A stretch of DNA of 64,000 nucleotides, taken from assembly GCF_900199205.1 (NCBI RefSeq), contig NZ_OBMJ01000001.1, positions 4,467,001 to 4,531,000 on the forward strand, written 5' to 3'. Below, one piece after another: positions 33,371 to 42,423 of the stretch; position 1 is the first letter of the stretch; each line of letters begins with the position of its first letter. The notes under the pieces were generated by a model, which saw only the letters and a program-made list of their open reading frames with translations, was not told where the DNA came from and ran no database searches. The translations under genes were made by a program, and so were the position numbers. The DNA comes from Streptomyces sp. 1331.2. GTDB lineage: Bacteria; Actinomycetota; Actinomycetes; Streptomycetales; Streptomycetaceae.

Positions 33371-34543
33371 GTGGACCTGTTCGAGTACCAGGCGAGGGAC
33401 CTCTTCGCCAAGCACGGTGTGCCCGTGCTTGACGGCGATGTCATCGAGACCGCCGCAGACGCTGCCGCCATCGCGGAGCGCTTCGGCGGCCGCGCCGTCG
33501 TCAAGGCTCAGGTGAAGGTGGGTGGCCGAGGCAAGGCCGGTGGCGTCAAGCTCGCCGCCGACCCGGCGGACGCCGTCGCCAAGGCCGAGCAGATCCTCGG
33601 CATGGACATCAAGGGCCACACCGTTCACAAGGTGATGCTGGCCCAGACCGCGGACATCAAGGACGAGTACTACGTCTCGTTCCTGCTGGACCGCACCAAC
33701 CGCACCTTCCTGGCCATGGCCAGCGTCGAGGGCGGCGTGGAGATCGAGGTCGTCGCCGAGGAGAACCCCGACGCGCTCGCCAAGATCCCGGTCGACGCCA
33801 ACGAGGGCTGCACCCCGGAGAAGGCCGCCGAGATCGTCGCCGCGGCGAAGTTCCCGGCCGAGGTCGCCGACCAGGTCGCCGAGGTCCTGCAGAAGCTGTG
33901 GACCGTCTTCATCAAGGAGGACGCCCTCCTCGTCGAGGTCAACCCGCTGATCAAGTCCGGTGACGGCAAGATCATCGCGCTCGACGGCAAGGTCTCCCTG
34001 GACGAGAACGCCGAGTTCCGCCAGCCCGAGCACGAGGCCCTGGAGGACAAGGCCGCGGCCAACCCGCTGGAGGCCGCCGCCAAGGCCAAGGGCCTGAACT
34101 ACGTCAAGCTCGACGGCCAGGTCGGCATCATCGGCAACGGCGCGGGTCTCGTCATGAGCACCCTCGACGTGGTCGCCTACGCGGGCGAGAAGCACGGCGG
34201 CGTCAAGCCCGCCAACTTCCTCGACATCGGTGGCGGCGCCTCCGCCGAGGTCATGGCGAACGGCCTGGAGATCATCCTGGGCGACCCCGACGTCAAGTCG
34301 GTCTTCGTCAACGTCTTCGGCGGCATCACCGCGTGCGACGCGGTCGCCAACGGCATCGTGCAGGCCCTGGAGCTCCTGGCGAGCAAGGGCGAGAACGTCA
34401 CCAAGCCGCTCGTCGTCCGCCTGGACGGCAACAACGCCGAGCTGGGTCGCAAGATCCTCGACGACGCCAACCACCCGCTGGTCCAGCGCGTGGACACCAT
34501 GGACGGCGCCGCTGACCGCGCCGCCGAGCTGGCCAACAAGTAA
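33371..34543 (+). CDS. sucC: Succinyl-CoA synthetase beta subunit (ADP/GDP-forming)
   Basis: Forms, with SucD, the TCA enzyme that converts succinyl-CoA to succinate with substrate-level phosphorylation. The ATP-grasp domain starts at the N-terminus (DLFEYQARDLFAKHGVPV, VVKAQVKVGGRGKAGGVKL). The C-terminal CoA-ligase-like domain has GNGAGLVMSTLD and the conserved NVFGGITACDAVANGI. Length 390 aa, as usual. GTG 33371 is chosen because the family begins (M/V)DLFEYQ and AAGGA lies about 8 nt upstream. sucD follows after 18 bp in the same operon. Confidence 0.97.
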   Translation: MDLFEYQARDLFAKHGVPVLDGDVIETAADAAAIAERFGGRAVVKAQVKVGGRGKAGGVKLAADPADAVAKAEQILGMDIKGHTVHKVMLAQTADIKDEYYVSFLLDRTNRTFLAMASVEGGVEIEVVAEENPDALAKIPVDANEGCTPEKAAEIVAAAKFPAEVADQVAEVLQKLWTVFIKEDALLVEVNPLIKSGDGKIIALDGKVSLDENAEFRQPEHEALEDKAAANPLEAAAKAKGLNYVKLDGQVGIIGNGAGLVMSTLDVVAYAGEKHGGVKPANFLDIGGGASAEVMANGLEIILGDPDVKSVFVNVFGGITACDAVANGIVQALELLASKGENVTKPLVVRLDGNNAELGRKILDDANHPLVQRVDTMDGAADRAAELANK

Positions 34544-34561
34544 GGAAGGGGACTTAACACC

Positions 34562-35452
34562 ATGGCTATCTTCCTTACCAAGGACAGCAAGGTCATCGTC
34601 CAGGGCATGACCGGCGCCGAGGGCATGAAGCACACCCGCCGCATGCTCGCCTCCGGCACCCAGATCGTCGGCGGTGTCAACCCGCGCAAGGCCGGTACCA
34701 CGGTCGACGTCGACGGCACCGAGATCCCGGTCTTCGGCTCTGTCGCCGAGGCGATGGAGAAGACCGGCGCCGACGTCTCCGTCCTCTTCGTGCCGCCGGC
34801 CTTCACCAAGGCCGCCGTCATCGAGGCCATCGACGCCGAGATCGGCCTGGCCGTCGTCATCACCGAGGGCGTCCCGGTGCACGACACCGCCGCCTTCTGG
34901 GCGTACGCCGGTTCGAAGGGCAACAAGACCCGGATCATCGGCCCGAACTGCCCCGGCCTGATCAGCCCCGGACAGTCGAACGCCGGCATCATCCCGGCCG
35001 ACATCACCACCGCCGGCAAGATCGGTCTGGTCTCGAAGTCCGGCACCCTGACCTACCAGCTCATGTACGAGCTGCGCGACATCGGCTTCTCCTCGGCCGT
35101 GGGCATCGGCGGTGACCCGGTCATCGGCACCACCCACATCGACGCCCTCAAGGCCTTCCAGGAGGACGACGAGACCGAGATCATCGTGATGATCGGTGAG
35201 ATCGGTGGCGACGCCGAGGAGCGTGCCGCGGCCTACATCGCCGAGCACGTCACCAAGCCGGTCGTCGGCTACGTCGCGGGCTTCACCGCCCCCGAGGGCA
35301 AGACCATGGGCCACGCCGGCGCCATCGTCTCCGGTTCCTCGGGCACCGCCCAGGCGAAGAAGGAGGCCCTGGAGGCCGCCGGTGTCAAGGTCGGCAAGAC
35401 GCCGTCCGAGACCGCCCGCCTGGCCCGCGAGATCATCGCCGCCAAGGCCTGA
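34562..35452 (+). CDS. sucD: Succinyl-CoA synthetase alpha subunit
   Basis: Carries the phospho-His loop: FTAPEGKTMGHAGAI contains the catalytic His that is phosphorylated during turnover. The N-terminal CoA-binding Rossmann part starts FLTKDSKVIVQGMTG, and GPNCPGLISPG and SKSGTLTYQ are family landmarks. 296 aa, normal length. A purine-rich AAGGAAGGGG precedes the ATG, and the gene is coupled to sucC by an 18-bp gap. A strong hairpin follows. Confidence 0.97.
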   Translation: MAIFLTKDSKVIVQGMTGAEGMKHTRRMLASGTQIVGGVNPRKAGTTVDVDGTEIPVFGSVAEAMEKTGADVSVLFVPPAFTKAAVIEAIDAEIGLAVVITEGVPVHDTAAFWAYAGSKGNKTRIIGPNCPGLISPGQSNAGIIPADITTAGKIGLVSKSGTLTYQLMYELRDIGFSSAVGIGGDPVIGTTHIDALKAFQEDDETEIIVMIGEIGGDAEERAAAYIAEHVTKPVVGYVAGFTAPEGKTMGHAGAIVSGSSGTAQAKKEALEAAGVKVGKTPSETARLAREIIAAKA

Positions 35453-35470
35453 TCCCCGCACCGCGCGTGA

Positions 35471-35505
35471 CGAGCGCCCCCGCCCTTCCCGGGCGGGGGC
35501 GCTCG
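35471..35505. terminator. Strong hairpin terminator after sucD
   Basis: The stem GAGCGCCCCCGCCC / GGGCGGGGGCGCTC has a 5-nt loop, flanked by one more C-G pair. Confidence 0.88.
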
Positions 35506-35562
35506 CCGTTCCGACCGTGTCAGTCCGTTCCGACCGCGTCAGTCCGTTCCGACCGCGTCAGT
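35506..35562. repeat. Three 19-bp tandem repeats spanning the end of the regulator gene
   Basis: CCGTTCCGACCGYGTCAGT occurs at 35506-35524, 35525-35543 and 35544-35562. The third copy contains the stop codon of the minus-strand gene; the first abuts the sucD terminator. Confidence 0.9.
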
Positions 35563-37483
35563 GCCGTGGGCCCGTCGTGCACGGCAGCGGCGACCACAGC
35601 CGGCAGACCGTCGGCCCCTGCGGCGGCGGGGCCCCCGCACCCCGGGCCGCCGGCGGCAGCTCCCAGCGGGCGACCGCCTGCGCGTGCGGCTCCACCAGCA
35701 CCGCCTCCAGACCCGGCGCCGGGCTGCACCACAGGCTGGTGATGCCGTTCGGCGCACCGCCCGGCGCCAGCGGTACGGCCGGCTCCTCTCCCTCGGCCGC
35801 GCGCAGGCACAGTGAGGGCGCCGGCGGGGCCGGCGGCCCGAACACCACCGCGGGCCGCACCCCCGCCAGGGTCGCCAGCGTCGCCCCGCCCACCGCCGCC
35901 GTCAGCAGCGCCGCCGCGCCCGTCCGGCTCGCCGTCCACAGCCGGTGCCGGGCCCGCAGCACCGGCACCGGCGACCGGTGCGGCTGCGGGCACCCGCGCA
36001 CCGCCGCCCGGTGCAGCAGTCGGCTCAGCTCGTCCGCGAAGCCCGGCGCCGCCGGATCGGGCCCCACCAGGTCAGGCACCGACCGTGCCAGCGCCGCCCG
36101 GGCCGTCCACACCCGGCCCTCGGCGGCCGCCCGCGTCGACTCCACCTCCACCGCGATCGCCGCCGCCGGCAGCCCCAGCCCGTCGTGCAGCACCAGGGCC
36201 CGCCGCTGCGGCCGGGACAACCGCCGCAGGGCCTTCAGCAGCGCCCGGTCCCGGTCGGTCAGCCGGTCGTGGTCCGGCAGCACGGCCTGCGCCTCGTCGG
36301 CCGGCCGCACCCTGATCCGCCGGTGCGGCAGGGCCCAGGCGTGCGCCCGCCGCGGCCCGCCCCGGTGCCACGGCGACAGCGCCAACTCGCACGCCCGCAC
36401 CCGCACCCACCCCTCCGGATCCCCCGACCGGGCCACCGCCCGCCAGCCCCGCCGGGCCTCCCCGAAGGCCCGCCGCACGCAGTGCACCGCCCGGTGTCGG
36501 CAGGCGGTCAGCAGGAACACCTGCTGTACCAGGCGGGTGTACGCCGACTCGTACAGCTCCTCGAAACTCCCCGCAGGGCGGCCGGCCGGGGCCGGAGGCA
36601 CCGACTCCTGACGCTCGCGTGCGGCTGGTGCGGGCGGAGCCAGCTGCGCCATGGTGCCGTACCCTTCCGTCCCCGCGGGCTGCTGCCTCCCGCTGTCCGT
36701 CGTGGAATCCGGGGCCGCAGGCGCCGTGTCGCCACGCGCCTCCGCGCCCGCGGGCGTCGACTGCGCCCGCCCACCGCCGGAGGAGTGCTGCGACCCCTCG
36801 GCCATGGTGGCGGCCCGTTGCTCCGCAGCCACGTCGCCACGCTCCACCCCGCCCGCATGGCCCGCCTGCGGGCGTCCCCCACCGGGGGGAACCGCACCCT
36901 CGGGGGGCGTCGTACGGTCGGCAGCCGAGCGGCGCCGCTGCCTCCCCGTGGCCGGGGCGGGCTGCGGTGCGTCGTCCTGTTCGTCCGAGCCCGCCGCGGC
37001 GCTGTCCTGCGCCCGGCCGGTGTCGGTGCGCTCCGGCCGGGCCGCCGCGTGCCCGGGCGGGGGCGTGTGCGCCGTGTCCCCGCGCTCTCGGCGGGGCGGC
37101 CGCGCCGGCTGCTCCCCGTCCGCCCGGACGGACCCGCCGCCGGGGGCGGTGGCCGGCCGCCCGCCGACCGCGGCGGGCCCGAGGGAGGCCGGGGTGAGGC
37201 CGACGAAGTTCACCACCGTCGCGGTCGGCGGGTACGGCAGGGTGCCCGCGGCGAGGGTGACGGCCTCGGCCTCGGTGGGCACACCGAGCTTGCGCATGGC
37301 ACGGCTGAGGTAGCTGCGGGCGGTGGCGGGGGTGATGCCGAGGACGGCAGCCGTGCGCGGGAGGTCGTGCCCGGCGGCGAGGTGGGCGAGGGTCTGGGCC
37401 TCACGGGGGGTCAGTTTCTGCAGCAGCTGGGCCGCGTCCCGATCAGGGCGTGCGGGGGAGTCGGCGGCGGGCGGTGTGGCCAT
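35558..37483 (-). CDS. LuxR-type HTH / sigma-like hybrid regulator with TM segment, 641 aa
   Basis: Residues about 20-80 form a LuxR-type HTH (LQKLTPREAQTLAHLAAGHD, then ITPATARSYLSRAMRKLG). A long disordered segment (about 90-300) rich in Pro, Gly, Ala and charged residues follows. The middle (about 305-490) resembles an ECF-sigma architecture: SFEELYESAYTRLVQQVFLLT like region 2, and LRRLSRPQRRALVLHDGLG and the following helix like region 4. After that come a hydrophobic segment (about 530-550) and a Pro/Cys-containing exported-looking tail. ATG 37483 has GGAG 6 nt upstream; the frame extends 21 codons to a TTG, unlikely. Such proteins are known in streptomycetes as LuxR-related regulators, but targets are unknown. 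Low-complexity content may mean fast divergence. Confidence 0.75.
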   Translation of the reverse strand: MATPPAADSPARPDRDAAQLLQKLTPREAQTLAHLAAGHDLPRTAAVLGITPATARSYLSRAMRKLGVPTEAEAVTLAAGTLPYPPTATVVNFVGLTPASLGPAAVGGRPATAPGGGSVRADGEQPARPPRRERGDTAHTPPPGHAAARPERTDTGRAQDSAAAGSDEQDDAPQPAPATGRQRRRSAADRTTPPEGAVPPGGGRPQAGHAGGVERGDVAAEQRAATMAEGSQHSSGGGRAQSTPAGAEARGDTAPAAPDSTTDSGRQQPAGTEGYGTMAQLAPPAPAARERQESVPPAPAGRPAGSFEELYESAYTRLVQQVFLLTACRHRAVHCVRRAFGEARRGWRAVARSGDPEGWVRVRACELALSPWHRGGPRRAHAWALPHRRIRVRPADEAQAVLPDHDRLTDRDRALLKALRRLSRPQRRALVLHDGLGLPAAAIAVEVESTRAAAEGRVWTARAALARSVPDLVGPDPAAPGFADELSRLLHRAAVRGCPQPHRSPVPVLRARHRLWTASRTGAAALLTAAVGGATLATLAGVRPAVVFGPPAPPAPSLCLRAAEGEEPAVPLAPGGAPNGITSLWCSPAPGLEAVLVEPHAQAVARWELPPAARGAGAPPPQGPTVCRLWSPLPCTTGPRH

Positions 37484-37615
37484 CAGACGCTCCGGGCCGG
37501 GGCGCAGGCGGCTTGGGGGCAGGGTCTGAAAATGCGCATAAGCCAATAATCTGGGACACGGCGGCGGTTTGCCGCTTCACGGAGCATGGCGAGTCGCCTT
37601 GGCACCATGAGGCGC

Positions 37616-39064
37616 ATGACGCAGTTGATGGGCCGTCCGATCCTGGAGGCGCCGGGGGAATTCGGCGGACGCCCCGCGCTGGCCGACCTGTTGGCGGGCG
37701 TACGGACGGCGCTGGTCGGCCTGGCGGTGGTCGGGGTGCCGGTGCTCGGGCTCTGGGTGATGACCCCGTACGCGGACGACGGTGCGGCCGCCGCCACCCG
37801 GTTGGCGGGGGTGCTCTGGCTGCTCGGGCACGGTGCACCGGTGCTACGCGGCGGCGCGGACGCCCCGCTGACGGTCACTCCGCTGCTGCTCGGCGCGCTG
37901 GCCGTGGTCCGGCTCCACCGGGCGGGCGCCGGGGTCGCGGCCCGGCGCGGGCTGCGTTCGCGCTGGGGCGGCCCGGTGGCGCTGTGGGCGGGCTACTGCG
38001 CGGTGGCCGTCGTGGTGGCACTGCACTGCGCGGGCGCCGGGCTGTTCCGCAGCCGGGTGCTGCTGGACGTGCTGGTGGTGGCACTGGTGGCGGCCCTGGC
38101 GACGGCCGCCGGAGTCCGCTCGGCGAAGCCCGCGGGCTCCGAGGAGGCCGCCGACTCCCCGCTGGACCGCCTCCCGCCGTCGTACCGGCCGGCCGGCGCT
38201 GCGCCGGTGGTGCGGGCCGCGGCGCTGACGGCCGGGGCGGGGCTGGTCGCGGCGGGCGGGCTGCTGGTAGTGGTGTCGGCGGTGTCCGACGCGCTGACCG
38301 GTGGTGGGCGCGGGATGACGCTGCTCGGGCGCGGGCCGGCCGCACTGCTGGGGCTGCTGCTGCTGGCGTTGGTGCTGCTGCCGAACGCGGTGCTGTGGGG
38401 CGCGGCGTACGCGCTGGGCCCCGGGTTCGTGGTGGGGGCGGGGACGGTGGTGTCGCCGGGCGGCGCCGTGCTCGGCCCGGTGCCGGAGTTCCCGCTGTTC
38501 GCCCTGCTGCCGGCCGACGGACCGGGCGGGTGGCGGCTGGCAGCGCTGGCGCTGCCGCTGCTGGCAGGCGTGGTGCCGGCGGTGCTGCTGGGCCGTGCGG
38601 CGGTGGGCCTGCGGCGCCCGCCCGGCGGACCCGGGGGAGCGGGCGGGGACGGGCCGGAGCCCTGGTCGCCCGCGGCGACGGCGGCGGCCGGCCTGGCGGC
38701 GGCGCTGTCGCTCGGGGCGGGGGCGGCCGTGCTGGGCTGGTTGTCGGGCGGGGCGCTGGCCGGCGGGCGGATGGCCTGGCTGGGGCCGGTGCCGTGGTGG
38801 ACGGGCCTGGCGGCGGCGGGCTGGTTCGCGCTGGTGGCCGTGCCGGGCGCGCTGCTGGTCCGGCACCGCGGGCTCGCCCCGGCCGGGCAGCCGACGCGGC
38901 CGACGCTCGGTCCGGCGGACGGTCAGAGCGCGTACGCCCGGCTCGGGTGGCAGGCGCGCCGGAGCGCGCTGCGGCTGCGCGCCGGGACGTACGCCCTCGT
39001 GCTGCGGCTGTCCCGGCCGGTCCGCGCCGACGGAGGCCCGGACGCCGGCGACCCGGTGGACTGA
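37616..39064 (+). CDS. Polytopic membrane protein, DUF6350 family, 482 aa
   Basis: About ten to eleven hydrophobic segments spread over nearly the full length. The first follows RPALADLLAGVRTAL, and a hallmark loop LPNAVLWGAAYALGPGF precedes the exported-side segment VGAGTVVSPGGAVLGP. The C-terminus is basic. Position between sucD and purN fits the DUF6350 gene of streptomycetes. Start uncertain: ATGs at 37586, 37607 and 37616 are all in frame; 37616 (MTQLMGRPILEAP) is chosen because the upstream residues look non-conserved, but no start has an ideal RBS. Function unknown. Confidence 0.78.
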   Translation: MTQLMGRPILEAPGEFGGRPALADLLAGVRTALVGLAVVGVPVLGLWVMTPYADDGAAAATRLAGVLWLLGHGAPVLRGGADAPLTVTPLLLGALAVVRLHRAGAGVAARRGLRSRWGGPVALWAGYCAVAVVVALHCAGAGLFRSRVLLDVLVVALVAALATAAGVRSAKPAGSEEAADSPLDRLPPSYRPAGAAPVVRAAALTAGAGLVAAGGLLVVVSAVSDALTGGGRGMTLLGRGPAALLGLLLLALVLLPNAVLWGAAYALGPGFVVGAGTVVSPGGAVLGPVPEFPLFALLPADGPGGWRLAALALPLLAGVVPAVLLGRAAVGLRRPPGGPGGAGGDGPEPWSPAATAAAGLAAALSLGAGAAVLGWLSGGALAGGRMAWLGPVPWWTGLAAAGWFALVAVPGALLVRHRGLAPAGQPTRPTLGPADGQSAYARLGWQARRSALRLRAGTYALVLRLSRPVRADGGPDAGDPVD

Positions 39065-39088
39065 CGGAGGATCGACAAGGGCCGGCGG

Positions 39089-39772
39089 TTACTCGGTGTT
39101 CCCGGTGAAGTCCACGTACCACTGCGGCGCGTAGCGGTCGCAGTTCTCGGCGCCGACGGCGGTCAGCGAGTCCTGCACGCAGGTGACGTAGTCGCGGTAG
39201 TAGTACCCGAGGCCGATCACCGAGGTGGCGACCACGATGGTCATCGCGCCGGTCAGGATCCCGGCGAGCGCGGCCGGGGTGAGCGGGTTCGGCGCCGCGG
39301 CCCCGGGCACCGGACCGACCGGACCGACCGGACCGACCGGACCGACCGGACCGACCGGGCCGCTCTGGCCGGCGGGCGCGGCGGCGGCCGCGGCGGGCCG
39401 GGGGCTGCGCAGCGCGCCGATGCCCCAGACGATGCCGAGCACCCCGACGAGCAGCGCGATCCAGTGGAAGCCCGCGAAGAGGCAGACCAGCGCGAACGGC
39501 CCGGCCAGCGCGGCGTTGCGAGCGCGGCGGTGGGCCGGGTTGGCGGGGTCGAGCCGGGGCGGCTGCGGGGCCGGCGGCCGCTGGCCGGGCCGGCCGTCGC
39601 CCTGGCCGGAACCCCACGGCGGCGGCAGCTGCGGGCGCTCACCGCCCTGGCCGCCGGTGCCGTCCTGGCCCTCGCCGGTCCAGGGGCTGCGCGGCTGCCA
39701 CGGCTGGTCCGGGGCATCCGCCGGCGGCGGAGCGAAGGGGTTGCGCTCGCCGGTGTCGTCGCCGCTGCTCAT
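39089..39772 (-). CDS. Membrane protein with Gly-Pro-Val repeats, 227 aa
   Basis: A Pro/Gly/Gln-rich N-terminus (about 1-85) precedes two hydrophobic segments (about 93-130). Then comes a run of Gly-Pro-Val triplets encoded by five perfect 9-bp repeats, and a third TM helix (ALAGILTGAMTIVVATSVIG). The C-terminal ~45 residues would be outside, with two Cys (YVTCVQDS, ENCDRYAP) that could form a disulfide. ATG 39772 (MSSGDDTGERNPFAPP) is chosen; longer versions read into a stretch that has no such composition. A DUF4190-like membrane family is possible but I do not recognise the family with certainty. Confidence 0.75.
   Translation of the reverse strand: MSSGDDTGERNPFAPPPADAPDQPWQPRSPWTGEGQDGTGGQGGERPQLPPPWGSGQGDGRPGQRPPAPQPPRLDPANPAHRRARNAALAGPFALVCLFAGFHWIALLVGVLGIVWGIGALRSPRPAAAAAAPAGQSGPVGPVGPVGPVGPVGPVPGAAAPNPLTPAALAGILTGAMTIVVATSVIGLGYYYRDYVTCVQDSLTAVGAENCDRYAPQWYVDFTGNTE
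39311..39355. repeat. Five perfect 9-bp tandem repeats inside a gene
   Basis: CGGACCGAC is repeated five times without mismatch, encoding Gly-Pro-Val triplets on the minus strand. It is a likely slippage hotspot; it never breaks the frame. Confidence 0.95.
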
Positions 39773-40189
39773 GGGTTCAGCCAATCCTTGTCGGTCGGGA
39801 CTCGGTCGTCGCGGTCTCCCGCGCTCCCCAATGATCCCGCAGTCGTTCGTCGGCCCATCGGCGGCCTCTGCCCGGAGCCTGGCGGGACGTGTTCCGGGCG
39901 CCCGGTCGGGCCCGTGGGCTTGCGGGTGCGACTCCGGCTCCGGCGGCAACTCCGGTGCGGCGGGCCCGAGGAGATCCCCGTCTCAACTACGCGCGTAGCG
40001 CCACCGGGAGGGTTCGGAGGCCGTCCGACCAGCCGTTATCGTGGTGACGGTCAGCAGCTCACAGGTTCCCGGGGCCCGCGTCGCGGCGGGTTCTCCTGGT
40101 GTTCCCCCTCGCTCGACCTGCCGTTCGTAGTGGCCCCACCACCGGTGGACGTACCAGCGGACGGCGCCCGACCTACGGAGAATCGCGCA
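39773..40189. other. Divergent intergenic region before purN
   Basis: About 420 bp with no convincing gene. TATCGT near 40037-40042 could be a -10 for purN, followed by a leader of about 150 nt. No riboswitch recognised. Confidence 0.45.
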
Positions 40190-40849
40190 GTGGCCGCCGC
40201 CCCCGCCCAGCACTTCCCGCCCCGTACGCCCGGACCGGCCCGCCTGGTGGTGCTGGTCTCCGGTTCCGGCACCAACCTGCAGGCGCTGATCGAGGCCGTT
40301 GCGGACCCGGCGTACGGCGCCGAGATCCTCGCCGTGGGCGCCGACCGGGACGGGATCGCCGGTCTGGAGCGTGCCGAGGCGGCGGGCCTGCCGACCTTCG
40401 TGCACCGGGTGAAGGACCACCCGGACCGCGCCGCCTGGGACCGCGCGCTGACCGCCTCGGTCGCCGAGTACGAGCCGGACCTGGTGGTCACGGCCGGTTT
40501 CATGAAGATCCTCGGCCCCGAGTTCATCGCCGCCTTCGCCGGGCGGATCGTCAACACCCACCCCGCACTGCTGCCGTCCTTCCCCGGTGCCCACGGCGTC
40601 ACCGACGCGCTCGCGTACGGCGTGAAGGTCACCGGCTGCACCGTCCACCTGGTCGACGCCGGCGTGGACACCGGGCCGATCATCGCGCAGGGCGTCGTCG
40701 AGGTCGTCGACGCCGACCACGCCGATGGCGGCGAAGCGCTGCACGAGCGCATCAAGACTGTCGAGCGCAAGCTGCTCGTCGACGTCGTGGGCCGGCTGGC
40801 CCGCGAAGGTCACCGCATCGAGGACCGAAAGGTATGGATTCCGGCATGA
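40190..40849 (+). CDS. purN: Phosphoribosylglycinamide formyltransferase
   Basis: Transfers formyl from 10-formyl-THF to GAR in step 3 of purine synthesis. Landmarks: LVVLVSGSGTNLQALI at the substrate-phosphate site, catalytic Asn/His in NTHPALLPSFPGAHG and Asp in VDAGVDTGPII. 219 aa, typical. GTG 40190 is chosen because GGAG lies 9 nt upstream and the resulting N-terminus (about 20 extra residues before the Rossmann strand) is normal for streptomycetes. The stop overlaps the purH start (ATGA), so the genes are coupled. Confidence 0.96.
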   Translation: MAAAPAQHFPPRTPGPARLVVLVSGSGTNLQALIEAVADPAYGAEILAVGADRDGIAGLERAEAAGLPTFVHRVKDHPDRAAWDRALTASVAEYEPDLVVTAGFMKILGPEFIAAFAGRIVNTHPALLPSFPGAHGVTDALAYGVKVTGCTVHLVDAGVDTGPIIAQGVVEVVDADHADGGEALHERIKTVERKLLVDVVGRLAREGHRIEDRKVWIPA

Positions 40850-42423
40850 GCGCCGCCTCCACCACGCCCCCTGTCTCCGAGAACGTCCGGCCGATCCGCC
40901 GCGCGCTGATCAGCGTGTACGACAAGACCGGTCTGGAGGAGCTGGCCCAGGGCCTGCACGCCGCCGGTGTCGCCATCGTCTCCACCGGCTCCACCGCCGG
41001 CCGGATCGCCGCCGCCGGCGTCCCGGTGACCGAGGTCTCCGAGCTGACCGGCTTCCCGGAGTGCCTGGACGGGCGGGTGAAGACCCTGCACCCGCGCGTG
41101 CACGCCGGTGTGCTGGCCGACCTGCGCCTGGAGTCGCACCGCGCGCAGCTGGCCGAGCTGGGCGTCGAGCCCTTCGACCTGGTCGTGGTGAACCTCTACC
41201 CGTTCAAGGCCACCGTCGCCTCCGGCGCCACTCCGGACGAGTGCGTCGAGCAGATCGACATCGGCGGCCCGAGCATGGTCCGCGCCGCCGCCAAGAACCA
41301 CCCCTCGGTGGCCGTCGTGGTCGACCCGGCCCGCTACGGCGACGTGCTGACGGCCGTCCGCGAGGGCGGCTTCGACCTGGCCACCCGCAAGCGCCTGGCC
41401 GGTGCCGCGTTCGCCCACACCGCCGCCTACGACGTGGCCGTCGCCTCCTGGTTCGAGGCCGGCTACGCGCCGAGCGACGCGGACTTCCCCGAGTTCCTGG
41501 GCGCGACCTGGGAGCGGCAGAACGTGCTGCGCTACGGCGAGAACCCGCACCAGGGCGCCGCGCTGTACAGCGACGGCACCGGCGGCCTGGCCGGCGCGCA
41601 GCAGCTGCACGGCAAGGAGATGTCGTACAACAACTACGTCGACACCGACGCCGCCCGCCGCGCCGCGTACGACCACGCCGAGCCGGCCGTCGCGATCATC
41701 AAGCACGCCAACCCGTGCGGCATCGCGACCGGCGCCGACGTCGCCGAGGCGCACCGCAAGGCGCACGAGTGCGACCCGGTCTCCGCGTACGGCGGCGTGA
41801 TCGCCGTCAACCGCCCGGTCACCGTCGCGCTGGCCGAGCAGATCGCCCCGATCTTCACCGAGGTCGTCGTGGCCCCCGGCTACGAGGAGGGCGCCCTGGA
41901 GGTGCTGACCCGCAAGAAGAACCTGCGGGTGCTGCTCGCCCCCGAGGCTCCGGTCAACCGCCAGGAGGTGCGCCCGATCTCCGGCGGCGTGCTGCTGCAG
42001 GACGCGGACCGGGTGCACGCCGAGGGCGACGACCCGGCGAACTGGACGCTCGCCACCGGTGAGGCGCTCTCCGCGGCCGAGCTGGCCGAGCTGGCCTTCG
42101 CCTGGCGGGCCTGCCGGGCCGTCAAGTCCAACGCGATCCTGCTGGCCAAGGACGGCGCCTCGGTCGGCGTCGGCATGGGCCAGGTCAACCGGGTCGACTC
42201 CTGCAAGCTCGCGGTCGAGCGCGCCGGGGAGCGGGCCAAGGGCGCGTACGCGGCCTCGGACGCCTTCTTCCCGTTCGCGGACGGCCCGGCGATCCTGATC
42301 GCGGCCGGTGTCCGGGCCATCGTCCAGCCGGGCGGTTCGATCCGGGACGAGGAGGTCGTCGCGGCGGCCGCCGAGGCAGGCGTGACCATGTACTTCACCG
42401 GCGCGCGGCACTTCTTCCACTGA
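40846..42423 (+). CDS. purH: Bifunctional AICAR transformylase / IMP cyclohydrolase
   Basis: Catalyses the last two steps of IMP synthesis. The N-terminal MGS-like cyclohydrolase domain (RRALISVYDKTGLEELA, STGSTAGRIAAAG) is followed by the AICAR transformylase with the catalytic Lys-His pair in IKHANPCG, RYGENPHQGAALY and SNAILLAKDG. The C-terminus TMYFTGARHFFH is the usual one. 525 aa. ATG 40846 overlaps the purN stop; an in-frame ATG at 40834 is too close to its GAAAGG. Nine-bp repeats begin exactly at the stop codon and a hairpin terminator follows. Confidence 0.97.
   Translation: MSAASTTPPVSENVRPIRRALISVYDKTGLEELAQGLHAAGVAIVSTGSTAGRIAAAGVPVTEVSELTGFPECLDGRVKTLHPRVHAGVLADLRLESHRAQLAELGVEPFDLVVVNLYPFKATVASGATPDECVEQIDIGGPSMVRAAAKNHPSVAVVVDPARYGDVLTAVREGGFDLATRKRLAGAAFAHTAAYDVAVASWFEAGYAPSDADFPEFLGATWERQNVLRYGENPHQGAALYSDGTGGLAGAQQLHGKEMSYNNYVDTDAARRAAYDHAEPAVAIIKHANPCGIATGADVAEAHRKAHECDPVSAYGGVIAVNRPVTVALAEQIAPIFTEVVVAPGYEEGALEVLTRKKNLRVLLAPEAPVNRQEVRPISGGVLLQDADRVHAEGDDPANWTLATGEALSAAELAELAFAWRACRAVKSNAILLAKDGASVGVGMGQVNRVDSCKLAVERAGERAKGAYAASDAFFPFADGPAILIAAGVRAIVQPGGSIRDEEVVAAAAEAGVTMYFTGARHFFH

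Noticed and set aside
39311..39355. CRISPR-like repeat
   Set aside because: The units are 9 bp with no spacers and lie inside a coding sequence.
39464..40189. Longer N-terminus for PurN
   Set aside because: The upstream frame is open but Arg/Gly-rich and not PurN-like; GTG 40190 with an RBS matches the family length.
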